Source: Zanthoxylum bungeanum (Eukaryota > Streptophyta > Magnoliopsida > Sapindales > Rutaceae). Taken from it: a stretch of DNA of 64,000 nucleotides. Under the pieces are notes generated by a model. The model saw only the letters and a list, made by a program, of their open reading frames with translations. It ran no database searches and was not told the DNA's origin. How positions within the stretch are numbered: the first letter of the stretch is position 1; every line of letters starts with the position of its first letter. The position numbers and the translations under genes were made by a program. The stretch lies in the NCBI GenBank assembly GCA_019454045.1, contig SKCR01038157.1, positions 558,001-622,000 on the forward strand, given 5' to 3'. Positions 32,801 to 43,620 of the stretch are shown here, one piece after another.

Positions 32801-34700
32801 TCCGCCTGTTCGTTGGGTGTAGATAGATCCTCAGGGTGTCCTATGTGTATCAAGATATGATCCGTCAGTTCTGTGTACCAGAGCATAGGTAGTCCATATG
32901 ATTAGCAATCAGATAAAACCATGGGCCCGTGGTAAAGTTTAGAAGCTAGTTCTAAACATTCTTTTAGAGATTGCTAATAGAATAGTCGGCTGGATAATCC
33001 CCATAGAGATTTGACGTTTACATCTATATCTCTGGGATTTATCTGGATACCTGTGACGGATGAATTATACATTTGCCATGACCTCGACCTGTATGATTCA
33101 GCGAGATTATCCGTGATCGTCATAATTTATGGGTGGATAAATTATGGACACGAAATTTGATTTCGTGACGGATATACCTGAATCTAGAGAGTCTCAATAA
33201 TGAAACATACTCGTAGAGCACTAGAGCAACATTAATAAATAATATTGATTATTTATAAAGTCGTTTAAAGGTTAAACGCAAGATACGTGCCAAGGGACCC
33301 GATAGTCATTTGATTAATTATTGTGTATTTACATTTAATACTTGATTAATTTAAATACACATTAATCAATAGTCAAATTGAGATATTTGACTTATATCCT
33401 AAATGAATATATGTATTTGATATTTAATGTAAATATAATACATATATTTAATATATTTGTATTTACATAATTAATTAATTATTTAATTGTTAAATGATTA
33501 AATTAATTAAAATATAAATATCTTAACTTTGGATATTTGATTTAAAATGATTAAGTTGCCTTTGTTGACTTTATTAAATATCTTTAAAGGTATTTTAGAT
33601 ATTAATCAACTTGACCAAATGAAATGTTAAATGAAATTGAAATTAATTTTGTAATATATGCTTGTGAAATTCGGCCATAAGCTTTTTGTGCACAAGTATA
33701 TATTGTTTTCATTTCATTTTCATTTGGTAACCTAATACACTTTAACCTAAACTCCATTAAAAGAAAACCAAAGAAGCTTGTGAAGAAGAAAAGATAAAAT
33801 CAAAGAAAGGCTTGGATTTAGTAAGTTTTCTCAACTTACTATTAGATAGGAAAATGTTCCTTATGATCTAGGCTACATCTTGTGATGTTCTTAATTTATT
33901 CTTTTCTTTATTCTTTGTGTTTTTGGTGAATGGAAGTTTGATGGAAGTGTTGAGCATGTATGATGAATGGAGCTTATAACTATTGTAGTAATAAGTATTC
34001 TTTTATGGTTTTGGAAGCCTTGTTACTAATCTAGAGTTGTTGATCCACTCTAAGATGATCTAGATTTGATCTTGAGTTGTTTCAATGTGTTGAGACTTTG
34101 ATTGGATGGAAGAATGATGATTAAAGTAATTGATTTAAACTTTTTGGTCTAATTTGTTCATTTTGAAGAAATTGAAAAATTATGGTTCATGAATAATTCC
34201 AAATTTGGGGCTTTTCATTTATGTTGTGTATTTGGATGTGTATATGATGCATATAAAGTTTCATGTTGATTGGATTACATCTTGATGTGTTTTGAAGCAT
34301 GAAATGACAAAGTGCACAAATTGGCACCAAAGTGGTGCATTCGGCCAAGGGTCCAAAATTTGGGGATTTTGTTGCTTTTGGTGTTTTGATGTTTTGAACA
34401 TGCTAAGTTCATCTTAGAAATGATTTAGAATCATTCAAAATTGATTTGATCAATTTCGGACTAAAATGGACAAAAATACCAAGTAAGGGTAATTTGGTAA
34501 ATTCACCTAAATATGATTTATTGAATTTTATTTCATAATTTGATTATTGGAATATTAAATAAATATGTTTATTTAATTAATCCGAGAAAAAGTTTTGAAA
34601 TCGGAAAATACGATTTTCCACCGCTTCCGCTGCGTTACCGGATTCAGCCCCTAAAAACCCCTACAGAGGGGTTAGCAGAGGGAGGTACGGCGTCAGACAT
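29832..34700 (-). pseudogene. Antisense four-exon gene in a Tat-like element (Transposase_28-like protein)
   Basis: Minus-strand exons that join in frame: exon 1 34,700-34,666 plus 32,271-31,557 (split by a solo LTR), exon 2 31,470-31,324, exon 3 31,219-30,696, exon 4 30,590-29,832. Introns follow GT-AG. Exon 1 holds FFECRLRLPIQPYFAWLL and SWRILASLYVIW, resembling the plant 'putative gypsy type transposon' family (PF04195, from memory). Exon 3 is basic and low-complexity; exon 4 is a coiled coil (about 30,560-30,200) with a Pro/Glu-rich tail. In-frame stops at 30,524 and 30,437 and the solo LTR make it a pseudogene. It opposes the LTR at 35,756, like the antisense ORFs reported in some Tat-group elements. 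Its function is unknown. Confidence 0.65.
32272..34665 (+). mobile_element. Solo LTR, copia-type, inside exon 1 of the antisense gene
   Basis: Begins TGCTCAGAGCGCC and ends TTCCGCTGCG ... CCCCTACA, similar in layout to the solo LTR at 43,908. Flanking 5-mers are GTTGG and GAGGG, only a partial duplication. Removing the insert plus one 5-mer rejoins the surrounding exon in the correct frame, which supports these edges. No internal coding region is present. Confidence 0.65.
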
Positions 34701-35755
34701 TCCTAGTGGCGAGGAGGATGGAAGGAGGAGGGAAAGGTCAATCTGCGACTACTTCTAAGAAAATTAGCAAAGGTCTCCCGTTTATTTTGGGAGCTTATAA
34801 TTAAACCCTAGGGGCCTTAAAAGTCTAGGCCAAGTTCGACGAAAATGGGTTTGTTGTTCTAAAAATAAAGAAAGATTTAAAGGTAGCAAAGGAGAAAAGA
34901 TTCAGAATACGAAATAAAAAAGGTTGTTCGGACTTACTTGTGTTCCGGCTAAAGAAGTATGGCGTGGTAAACGCGGTTCTTGGAGCACTCCTGGGATTCT
35001 GATGAACTTTTTGTTAAATGACGAGGGAGATATGTTGTTTGGAAAGAACAGAGACAATCAGAGCAAGAGGGGAGGAGTCGTCTGGTGAGTTTTAATTAAA
35101 TGAATCGGGTAGCTGAAGGGTTGGGAGAGCAGCACTAGATGGGCGCCACCTGTCACCTTTTGAGAATAAGCGGGGTAAATGGGCGAACGAGATCGTGAAC
35201 CTTTTTAGGCTGGCAACCAACGGACGGATTGATTGCTTTTTCGGCGGGAAGATAGTGGATGATCGACAGATGTCAAACTTGTGGAAAACTCTAGCATGTG
35301 ACTTGATGGGCATTTAAGAAAGACGTGATGTTTTGCGTTTCTCGAGGAAGGCTTGGTAGAAATTTATTAAGAGGATTTCACCTTAAAATGGTAGCGGATA
35401 AAGAAAGCGAAATGGGCAAGAATCTGTTGTGAATGGTCGATAGAGCCACGGAGAGAGTACAATTATAGTTCCCGGAACCGACTCGTAAACTCATTGGAAC
35501 CGAGAACTATGAGACAGATGTTGAGGTATTTTTTGGGCCTAGTAATATCTTTAGTAAGAGGAAGGGTAAAAAAGTAAAAGGTTACCCTGCAAAGGGGGAT
35601 TTCCAAGGCAAATGCTCTGGGCGGGGTTGAGGAAGGTCGGTTACAAGATGGGGAGAGCCGACCACTTTTAGTATGAACACCGGACGGCCGCAGCACGAAG
35701 AAGACTTCGTCAGGATGCTCGGTTGAGCCGACCTCATAGGCAAAGGCAGGGGAGA
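34701..35755 (+). other. Region between the antisense gene and the Tat-like LTR
   Basis: No gene supported. It ends in the purine tract AAAGGCAGGGGAGA (35,742-35,755), the probable polypurine tract of the plus-strand element. Confidence 0.5.
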
Positions 35756-35988
35756 TGTGATGATATTTTTCCACCGTCTTACTCTTAAGAGATAAGGTGA
35801 TGGGACAGTGTCCTTAAGAGATAAGGTGATGAGACATCACTAATGATGAAAAATAAGATATTTTTAGCCAAGTGGTCTTGAGAGAATAGATTTCATTTAA
35901 TGAAAAGGTTCCCCCTTGAGGGGGAAACCGCCTCAAATTAGTATAAATAGGGGGATATAGGAAAAAAGCAGATATCTCTTTTTTTTTT

Positions 35989-36019
<31 letters not shown>

Positions 36020-36333
36020 GAAATGAATAGTATTCTGTCTGAATATCGCTTAAGCCATGTATGTTGTAACTGCTCGGGTTTAACTGACCGATCACATTCG
36101 GTTTGGCTGACCACCTTGTTTATAATAAAAAGATACTCGTCTTGTGCTCGTGGACGTAGGCAGGAATCACATCCGCCGAACCACGTTAAATCTCTGTGTA
36201 AACTAGTGAGCATCTTGCCTTCTACTAAATTTGTCTTTGGTTTTCCCCGTAATCAAATAAATTCATTGTTGAAAGAAGATTGTCGCGGGGTGAAATTCCC
36301 TTTTTTCCCTGAAACGAAAATCAGCCATCAACA
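35756..36333 (+). repeat. Tat-like LTR (578 bp), 3' copy
   Basis: Starts TGTGATGATATTTTTCC after a polypurine tract and ends GCCATCAACA. It has a clear TATA box (TATAAATA, 35,942-35,949) and a CGTGGACGTAGG ... CCGAACCACGTTAAATC block near 36,150-36,195. The latter recurs at 45,957-46,010. No primer site follows, so this is a 3' LTR. Confidence 0.7.
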
Positions 36334-37829
36334 ATTAGTTATTAAATAAAAATTTATATTTAATTAAATCTTAATAATTCATTATTATTAACGCATAATA
36401 AATCTATAGAAAAACTTAACACAATTTACTTCAGCTGGAGAAAACTTGTACTCAACGAAATATGTAATTGGAAAACTCATTAAAATCCGTGAGTAATAGA
36501 CATCATAATTTAATTAATTTGGAGGTCATTCTCGTCAAGTAAATGAAGATCTAAATTAGTAATTAATTGCGAACCTCCCCAGAAGATCGACTAATATATG
36601 TATAATTTCTCTCTTAATAAGAAGGGGTGTCAACTAATTCAAATTAATTAAAAAAAAATGAATGTAAACAAAAAAATCTAAAATTTGAATCCTACATATT
36701 TAGATGAAGAGGAGATTTATTAATCAGTATACATCATAACTGATGTCTAAGAGTGTGTTTTGAAGTGTTTAAAATCATATTAAAATTATTTTGGAAAAAT
36801 TAATATTATTTAAAATTTCTTAACAATAGATTTTAAAACGTTAGTTAAAGAATATTCCCAAACTAACCCTAAGTCTCACCTTTAATTGATATTTCCACGA
36901 TTATGTATATATAGCTAATAATGGTAACTGAAGAAAAATACAATAATTGTGCTAATTGAGTTTAGGGTTCCGTAAAATATTTTTCATCAAAATTATTTTT
37001 CGGAAATGATATTATTTTTCGGAAATGATATTATTTTTCGATGTTTGGTTACCGTTTAAAAATATTTATAGAAAAGTATTTTCGAATTTTTGGAGCATCC
37101 AAATTATTATTTTTTTGAAAAATATATGTTGGTGGTTCAAAGTAAGATATGGAAGCAATAGAAAAAAATATTTTATGTAAAATAACTTACGAAATTATAT
37201 TTTATAAATCACTTTTCAAGGAAAAAAAAAAGGTAAATTTTTTTCCTTCTATTACATAATTGCTCGATCCAAAATTTAAATTAATAAGTGATACTCTAAA
37301 TGTGATGGTTGCAAATATCAATGTGTAAAATATATCCACACGTCATAAAACACAAAAATATTTAGACTTCATATAAATTCATAAATAGATTTTATAATAA
37401 AAGTGTGATGTTGAAGGATTAAACATAATTTCACTATTTTTGTAGAAAGCTTTAAATTAAAAATGCTTCCGATCATCCAAGCAATGAAGGAACCAAGACA
37501 ATTAGTTGACATCAATAAGATTGTTCATATCTTAAAAAAATTATTATAATTTGAGTTAATTATTCAGTGCGTTTTTTGTAATTTTACAAATTTTCTGAAA
37601 CATATTTAATGTTACTTTTTTTAATTGTTAGACCTAATTTTTTAAGAGAAATAATATTTATGATTCAAACAAATTTGATATATAACAGGTGAAAATATAA
37701 TACAACTAAAAAATATTTTATCGAAAACAAATATATAACATGATTTTTTGTGCAACTTTAAAAAAAATACAATGACAAACTGTGTAATATAATTGCTCAA
37801 AATGTAAGAACTAAAGTATAATTTACATC
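36334..37829. other. AT-rich intergenic stretch
   Basis: No gene seen. Contains a short tandem duplication of ATTATTTTTCGGAAATGAT near 36,985-37,040 and many homopolymer runs. Confidence 0.6.
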
Positions 37830-38473
37830 TAGACCCGGCTGGCGGTTCGGTTCGGTTCTGAACCGGAACCGAACCGAACGGTTCTCTGTTCTACGAGTGT
37901 GGAATCGGAACCGAACCGGTTAATTCCAATTCGGTTCCGGTTCCACACTAAATGTGGAACCGGAATCGTTCGGTTCGGTTCCGGTTCCATTCAGTTTATT
38001 TTTTTTTGCACTTTATTGAAAATAAAAAATTGAGATTGATAAATTAATATAATTTAAAATTATGAATTTGAATTTATATAATAAACTTACATTACATAAT
38101 TACATTAAATTACAAATAAAATTCTTATATATAAAAAAAATTATTAAATTAAATAGTTTGAACTTAAATTTTTAAAAACTTAAGTTGCCTACGTATCCTC
38201 CAGTGGTGAGATGAATCAAAACTCATTTTGAGAAAATTGAGAAATTGGTGTGTTGAAATAATGAAAATGACCCATATTTATACATTTTAAGAATATTTTT
38301 GTAATACCTAAAATGTCCCTAAAATTAGTCGTTTTATTACTGTTATTAAGGGTAATTTACGGCTCATTGCCCCACCCAGCCCAATGACTAATAGCCGTAG
38401 GGGAGGGGGGATTGGAATCCTAGGGTTCCAACCGGTTCGGTTGATTTCGGGACCAGAACTTTGGCCGGGTCTA
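37830..38473. mobile_element. hAT-like non-autonomous element, 644 bp
   Basis: Terminal inverted repeats TAGACCCGGC / GCCGGGTCTA are flanked by the perfect 8-bp duplication TTTACATC (37,822-37,829 and 38,474-38,481). Sub-terminal GGTTCGGTTCGG / CCGAACCGAACC motifs are dense at the left and present at the right. No transposase. Confidence 0.92.
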
Positions 38474-40366
38474 TTTACATCTACCAAGGGATTAACATGT
38501 TATCATAAACATTAATAAAATGTCCCATGTACATACGTAAACATTACTATATGGGCCCCAATCCAAAAGTATAAGATAAAAAAAAAAAAAACGTTTTTTT
38601 CTTAATAAATCATAATCATAAAACCTACTTAATTTTCTAACTCTGGGTTTCATCATTAATCCAAAGTTTAATTTAAACTTAACCTACTTGCCAAGTAAAG
38701 TTGACAATGTATGGTGGTGATTGTGACCTTTATATAAGCTAGAACATGATAATTTCTTATATGAATCAAATAGTATAGAGATGATATTCGACAGTCGACA
38801 TATGTGATTGATTAAATTTTAAATTTGACCTAAATTTAAAGTCTTAAATATTAAGAAAATTTATTTTTAATATTTTATTAATAGATATTCCATTTAAAAA
38901 ATCAACTTAAGGTCCAACTCATATCGGTTCTTACAACATCTAGTGGGGGGATATTTTGGTAAACGAGATAAGCACAAGCACATACGAGCTATTTATTGAG
39001 GTGGGCTCTAAGCCTTTATTTTATTGGAAGGCCAAGGGCAAGGGTGTCTTCAATTTAATGTTATTTCAAATTTGTATTGGTTGTGTTGTGTGTGTGGTGA
39101 GTAGCAAAGGCCAAATGGGATCTGAAATTTGTATTGGTTGGTTTAATGAATAGGGAGAGGGAGAGGGAGAGGGACACCATTCTTAATTTCTTCTTTGATG
39201 ATCATTCACAGCTTTAGCTTTAGCTTTTTGTATGGTCCAACATTGAATTTATTATCCTATTAAATGACTTTCCATTACACTTGTCCAATTTCTTTACGCC
39301 CCACGTGGCTTTTCTATTTGCCCTTCATTGAAAGCTTAAGCATAAGAATGGGGCCTGGGGGGGGAATCACCACTGGGTCAGCGGTAATTTTATACACAAA
39401 GTCACAAGTCTTACTAAGATTTCTATTGAGTGATTGGATTTCAAGATCATATGAATCTAACATGCGCTATTCGTTGGCGTTTTGAAAAATTCATTAATAT
39501 TTTAAGTATTTTTTTTATTAAATTTTGGATTTGAAAAAATACACTGATACAAAAATCATAAAATAGATTTTTAAAAAAAAATATCACGAAACTAATATTA
39601 TATAAGAAAACTTAATTGATTTAAAAAGATTAATTCGATAAATAAGAATCTGTCATTAGTATTAATAATAAATTACAATAAAAAAACATACAATGCAATG
39701 AGTTTTAGTAAATAAATAGTTTCTTAGGTGTTTGCTTGCTCTATAAAGTGAAATCTAAAAGGGAGGAGTTTTATAGATTAACCCCACTAATTGAATTAGT
39801 TGCAAGGGCTGAACCAATTATTTATATTTGTCAGATATAATGATAGTGTGACATATCATAGAAAAATTATTTAATCGTATTGGAAGTGATTCGATTATTT
39901 TATCGTTTTGACTAAATATTATTAATATTGACCCTAATAATGATTATCAAAATTATGAATTGCTTTAAACTTGAGATTAATTTTTTAACCTTTAGGGACT
40001 CAATGCCCAAAGTAGATATTCTCCATACTTTTTTTAGGATTAACGCTCTCTTGTTCTTATATTTTAGACTAATTATTCAACTATTCTCAGTATTTGTAAG
40101 ATTTCCTGAAACAAAATGATGTTATTTTCATTACTTGAATTTGATTTTTCAATAGTAATTAAAATAGTATTTATATCTAATATAACTTAATATTTAAACA
40201 TATTTTATCTTCAATAAGTGAAAAATATATGATAATTAAATAGATTTTAATAATAATAAAATATATATACAATATAATTTTTTAAAGTAATTTTTAAAAA
40301 TATATTGACAAATTACATAAATTACCTCAAAATATTGGAACTAAGTTCATTTGCCATTTTTTTTTC
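38474..40366. other. Intergenic stretch
   Basis: No gene supported. Includes a (GGGAGA) microsatellite at 39,149-39,172. Confidence 0.6.
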
Positions 40367-40511
40367 AAAATGGTACACCCACACACACTTTCACTTAAAA
40401 TTTTATCAACTCTCTCACTGTAACTACAATGATCTATAATGAATCACTGTAGCTACAGTGAAAGAGTTGGTAAAATTTTAAGTGAATGTGTGTGTGAGTG
40501 TATCATTGCCC
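40367..40511. mobile_element. Foldback MITE
   Basis: About 60-base imperfect arms (ACACACTTTCACTTAAAATT on the left, its complement on the right) surround a short loop near 40,431-40,443. The arms contain CACTGTAGCTACAGTG, itself a palindrome. The right end is disturbed by the SINE at 40,513. Confidence 0.7.
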
Positions 40512-40512
40512 A

Positions 40513-40677
40513 GCCCCCAAGGGGTGTGGCTTGGTGGTGAAGAGTCCAGAATCTCACCTTGAGGTTCTGGGTTCGAATCCAGGGGGTGCAACTTCTTGTA
40601 AGAGCCTGGGACAGCCGGGGGTTTTACCTGCGCGCGGCCCAGAATGGGTGGTTTGGTGGCGGGGTTTCCAACGATTT

Positions 40678-40710
<33 letters not shown>
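40513..40710 (+). mobile_element. tRNA-derived SINE, copy 1
   Basis: Flanked by the 16-base duplication AGTGTATCATTGCCCA (40,497-40,512 and 40,711-40,726) and ends in a 31-A tail. The head has a pol III B-box-like GGTTCGAATCC (about 40,569) and a GTGGCTTGGTGGT A-box-like region. The body contains TTGTAAGAGCCTGGGACAGC. Confidence 0.92.
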
Positions 40711-40713
<3 letters not shown>

Positions 40714-41510
40714 GTATCATTGCCCACTATCGACAGCAACATTTGATGACGTTGACTTGACACGCGAAACTCTGCACAAAGTTAATAATTATTAAATTAG
40801 AGTAGTCACTTAGGTCATTAAATAACCGAAATTAGAGTAATAAATTAAAGAAAATCCACTATGCATAATTAGCAAGAAGTAATTAATTACATTAATATTT
40901 GAAGGTGGTTGGAAGCTGCCAATAATGGGATCATATTCAAATTTTCAAATCTGAAAATGAGGCAAATAGGTTAAGATTATGTAATTAGTACCCTTAACAT
41001 AAATTAGTTCCAAGACACGCTACCAGGTTTGGGTGGCTTTAAACAAGCCACTAAAAATAGGATTATAAATTAGGTCGAAGTTATTAAGTAATAATAATAT
41101 TTGAAAAGATTTAAGAACCATGTGCCGCAAATTTTTTCCTCATAAATGAAAATCTTAGGCCACAACCTAGACAGTTTATTTCTGAGAATCAGCATAGGTT
41201 CATCCCAGTCAAATTTCTCCTTGAGTGGAGTTTGAACTCATAATTGTTGTATCACAACAATAGATTTCACTAACTACTATGGGTAGCAATAGAAGTGGAC
41301 TGTTTATGCCTAAGTTTGTTGCCGATCTCATCATTTGTTATATAATTTTTCTGTAAAATAATAACAATCAAAATATTTAATCAATTAATATTACATGGAA
41401 AAATTTAATCACCCTAAAATAAAATCATGCGTACGCCCTTACTGCCTACATTAAGAAATATGCATATACCGATATAAATTTACTAAAATTATGGATGTGA
41501 TGCAATTAGC

Positions 41511-41692
41511 TGTCATGGGGCGTGACTTGGTGGTGTAGACCTCAGTATCTGGCATTCAGGTATTGAGTTCGAATCCAAGAGGTACATTTATTGTAAGCGC
41601 CTGCAGTAGCCGGAAATTTTACCTACTGTATTTAAACCCGAATCAGATAATTTAGTGACTGGATTTCCAACTAGCTTGTTAGTTTTGTAATG
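41511..41692 (+). mobile_element. SINE, copy 2 (same family, older)
   Basis: Shares GGCGTGACTTGGTGGT, GAGTTCGAATCC and TTGTAAGCGCCTG with copy 1 and ends GGATTTCCAACTAG without a clean A tail. No convincing duplication. Confidence 0.75.
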
Positions 41693-43106
41693 ATAATTTG
41701 TCGACAACATTTCTCTTATCTAAATTGATAGATAATAGACGCAAAGTATAGTCACAATTAACATGTCACTTAAAAAAAAAAAAAAAAAATCATATTTTCA
41801 TTAGTCAGAAAATGATTGAAAATTCATTATCTTATGATTAAATAGTGATTAACTGATTGGAAGATAAGAGTACCTCAACAATCATTAGAAAGTTTCATTT
41901 CATCACCTACCAAAAGAAAAACGTACTAGTATTACTAATTGAAGTTGAAAGATTGGTTTTGGGCTTTCAGAGTTATTTGAAAAATCATCTTGGACAAAGC
42001 CCATAAACACTTCAATAATATCTCAAACCTTGCAAGCCCAATATTGATCACGTCGTAATGAAGTCACATAACCTAATTTTTTTAAAAGGTCGTAGGAGGC
42101 ACACAGGAAACAACTCAGTCAATATATAATTATATATATATTTTCAATAATTAAGGTACTTAATTAACTAGTGGTTTTAGATTTATTATTAAGAAATTTC
42201 AAATACTTTCAATATGATTTTAAACATTTTGAAACCAATTCTAACATACTGGCAATAGATAACAGAGTTTTCTTTTCCATCTGCCATTAATTTCTTTGAA
42301 GTTTCCATGGCTTTGATTATGGATACAAATTATCCCAACATCAATTTTGAGCATTTTTGTGTTGATATACCTTATTTTCCTGTTTGTTTATTTGTCACTC
42401 TTCATGGATTTATACATACTTAAAATAATAATAATAATAATAATAATTTAGTTTAATAGTAATCCAATCATCTCAGTCCCCACTCATATAAGTGTGGTTC
42501 GAATAATTTCCAAAACAAAATTTTTTATTAACTAAACTAATGGACACCGTACGATAGTAAGAGATCTCACAATTTCGGCCATCAATTAACCAGAAGATAA
42601 CTTACAACTTGATTTTGCCAAGTTTGGAAGATTTTAACTTCATTCTACTTTTAATTCATTTTTTTTAGCTTTGTTATACTTAGATTTATCTTGTTATGAT
42701 ATAATATTAAAGATTAAAATAATATGAGGTGTATTCATCATGTCCATATAATATTTGTTGATCATATATAGTCGCATACCATGCAAAAATAACCATGTAG
42801 TGAAAGTAAACAAAGAAGAAATTAAGTCAGCTAGCCGCCGTTAAAATATATATAAACAAATCTAAAGTATTTAGGTTGTATTCTAATTACAATAAAATGG
42901 TATCTAATTAGTGTATTCAGTTTTATATTTCAATTTAAAAATGTGTGTAGACATTTGCACACTGAAGATTTATTATAATAAAACTTGCATACCTAGGCTA
43001 GATTTATAATTTATTGACACCATTTCTCTATTCAAATGTTGGTGAAATTTTAGAGAAAATAAAATGGTTGGGAAATATCAATTGTTTGTATATAAATTTG
43101 TTGAGA
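41693..43106. other. AT-rich intergenic stretch
   Basis: No gene seen. Contains an (AAT) microsatellite at 42,425-42,449 and an A run near 41,773. Confidence 0.6.
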
Positions 43107-43346
43107 ACTCCAATGGTTGACTCAGTGGTAAAGGCTTTGGGTTTGAGTGGTTTGCTTCCTCTCAGGTTCAAGATTCGAATCTCACTAGATGTATTTCTTT
43201 GGGGTCATGTCCCCTGATGTGAAAAGCCAGCGACTTACCCTGATATGTGTTGGGAAACTTCTGAGGGCACGGGGTACAGATTATGGGGATTAATCGAGGT
43301 ACGCATAAGCTGACCCGGACACCCCGATTATCAAAAAAAAAAAAAA
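43107..43346 (+). mobile_element. SINE of a second family
   Basis: Head TGGTTGACTCAGTGGTAAAGG with B-box-like GATTCGAATCTC (about 43,171); the body contains ACCCCGATTATC before a 13-A tail. Flanked by the 8-base duplication TGTTGAGA (43,099-43,106 and 43,347-43,354). Confidence 0.82.
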
Positions 43347-43620
43347 TGTTGAGATTTCTATTCACAACAACTATATATATAGTACGATGCACTCCAAATA
43401 TCATGGAAGATTGGGATGGATTTACTTCTAAAAATAGGAAAAAAAAATATTTTTTTCATCGATACCAATGAAGAATTCAAATCGTTTTCACATAAGTGGA
43501 AACTCAAATCCAATAAAAGATAGTTTTTAAATATATGGAATATCATAGAGACATAATCTATTGTCTAAATTTATTTTATACAAAATGATGGGCATATCTG
43601 ACTCGTCGGATAAAAATATT

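Noticed and set aside
39149..39172. GGGAGA run as a polypurine tract
   Set aside because: It is a simple microsatellite with no LTR start beside it.
40498..40795. Two overlapping ORFs with poly-Lys or poly-Phe runs
   Set aside because: They read through a SINE and its A tail.
41511..41600. Possible tRNA gene (B-box-like GAGTTCGAATCC)
   Set aside because: No cloverleaf; the segment is the tRNA-derived head of a SINE seen six times in the window.
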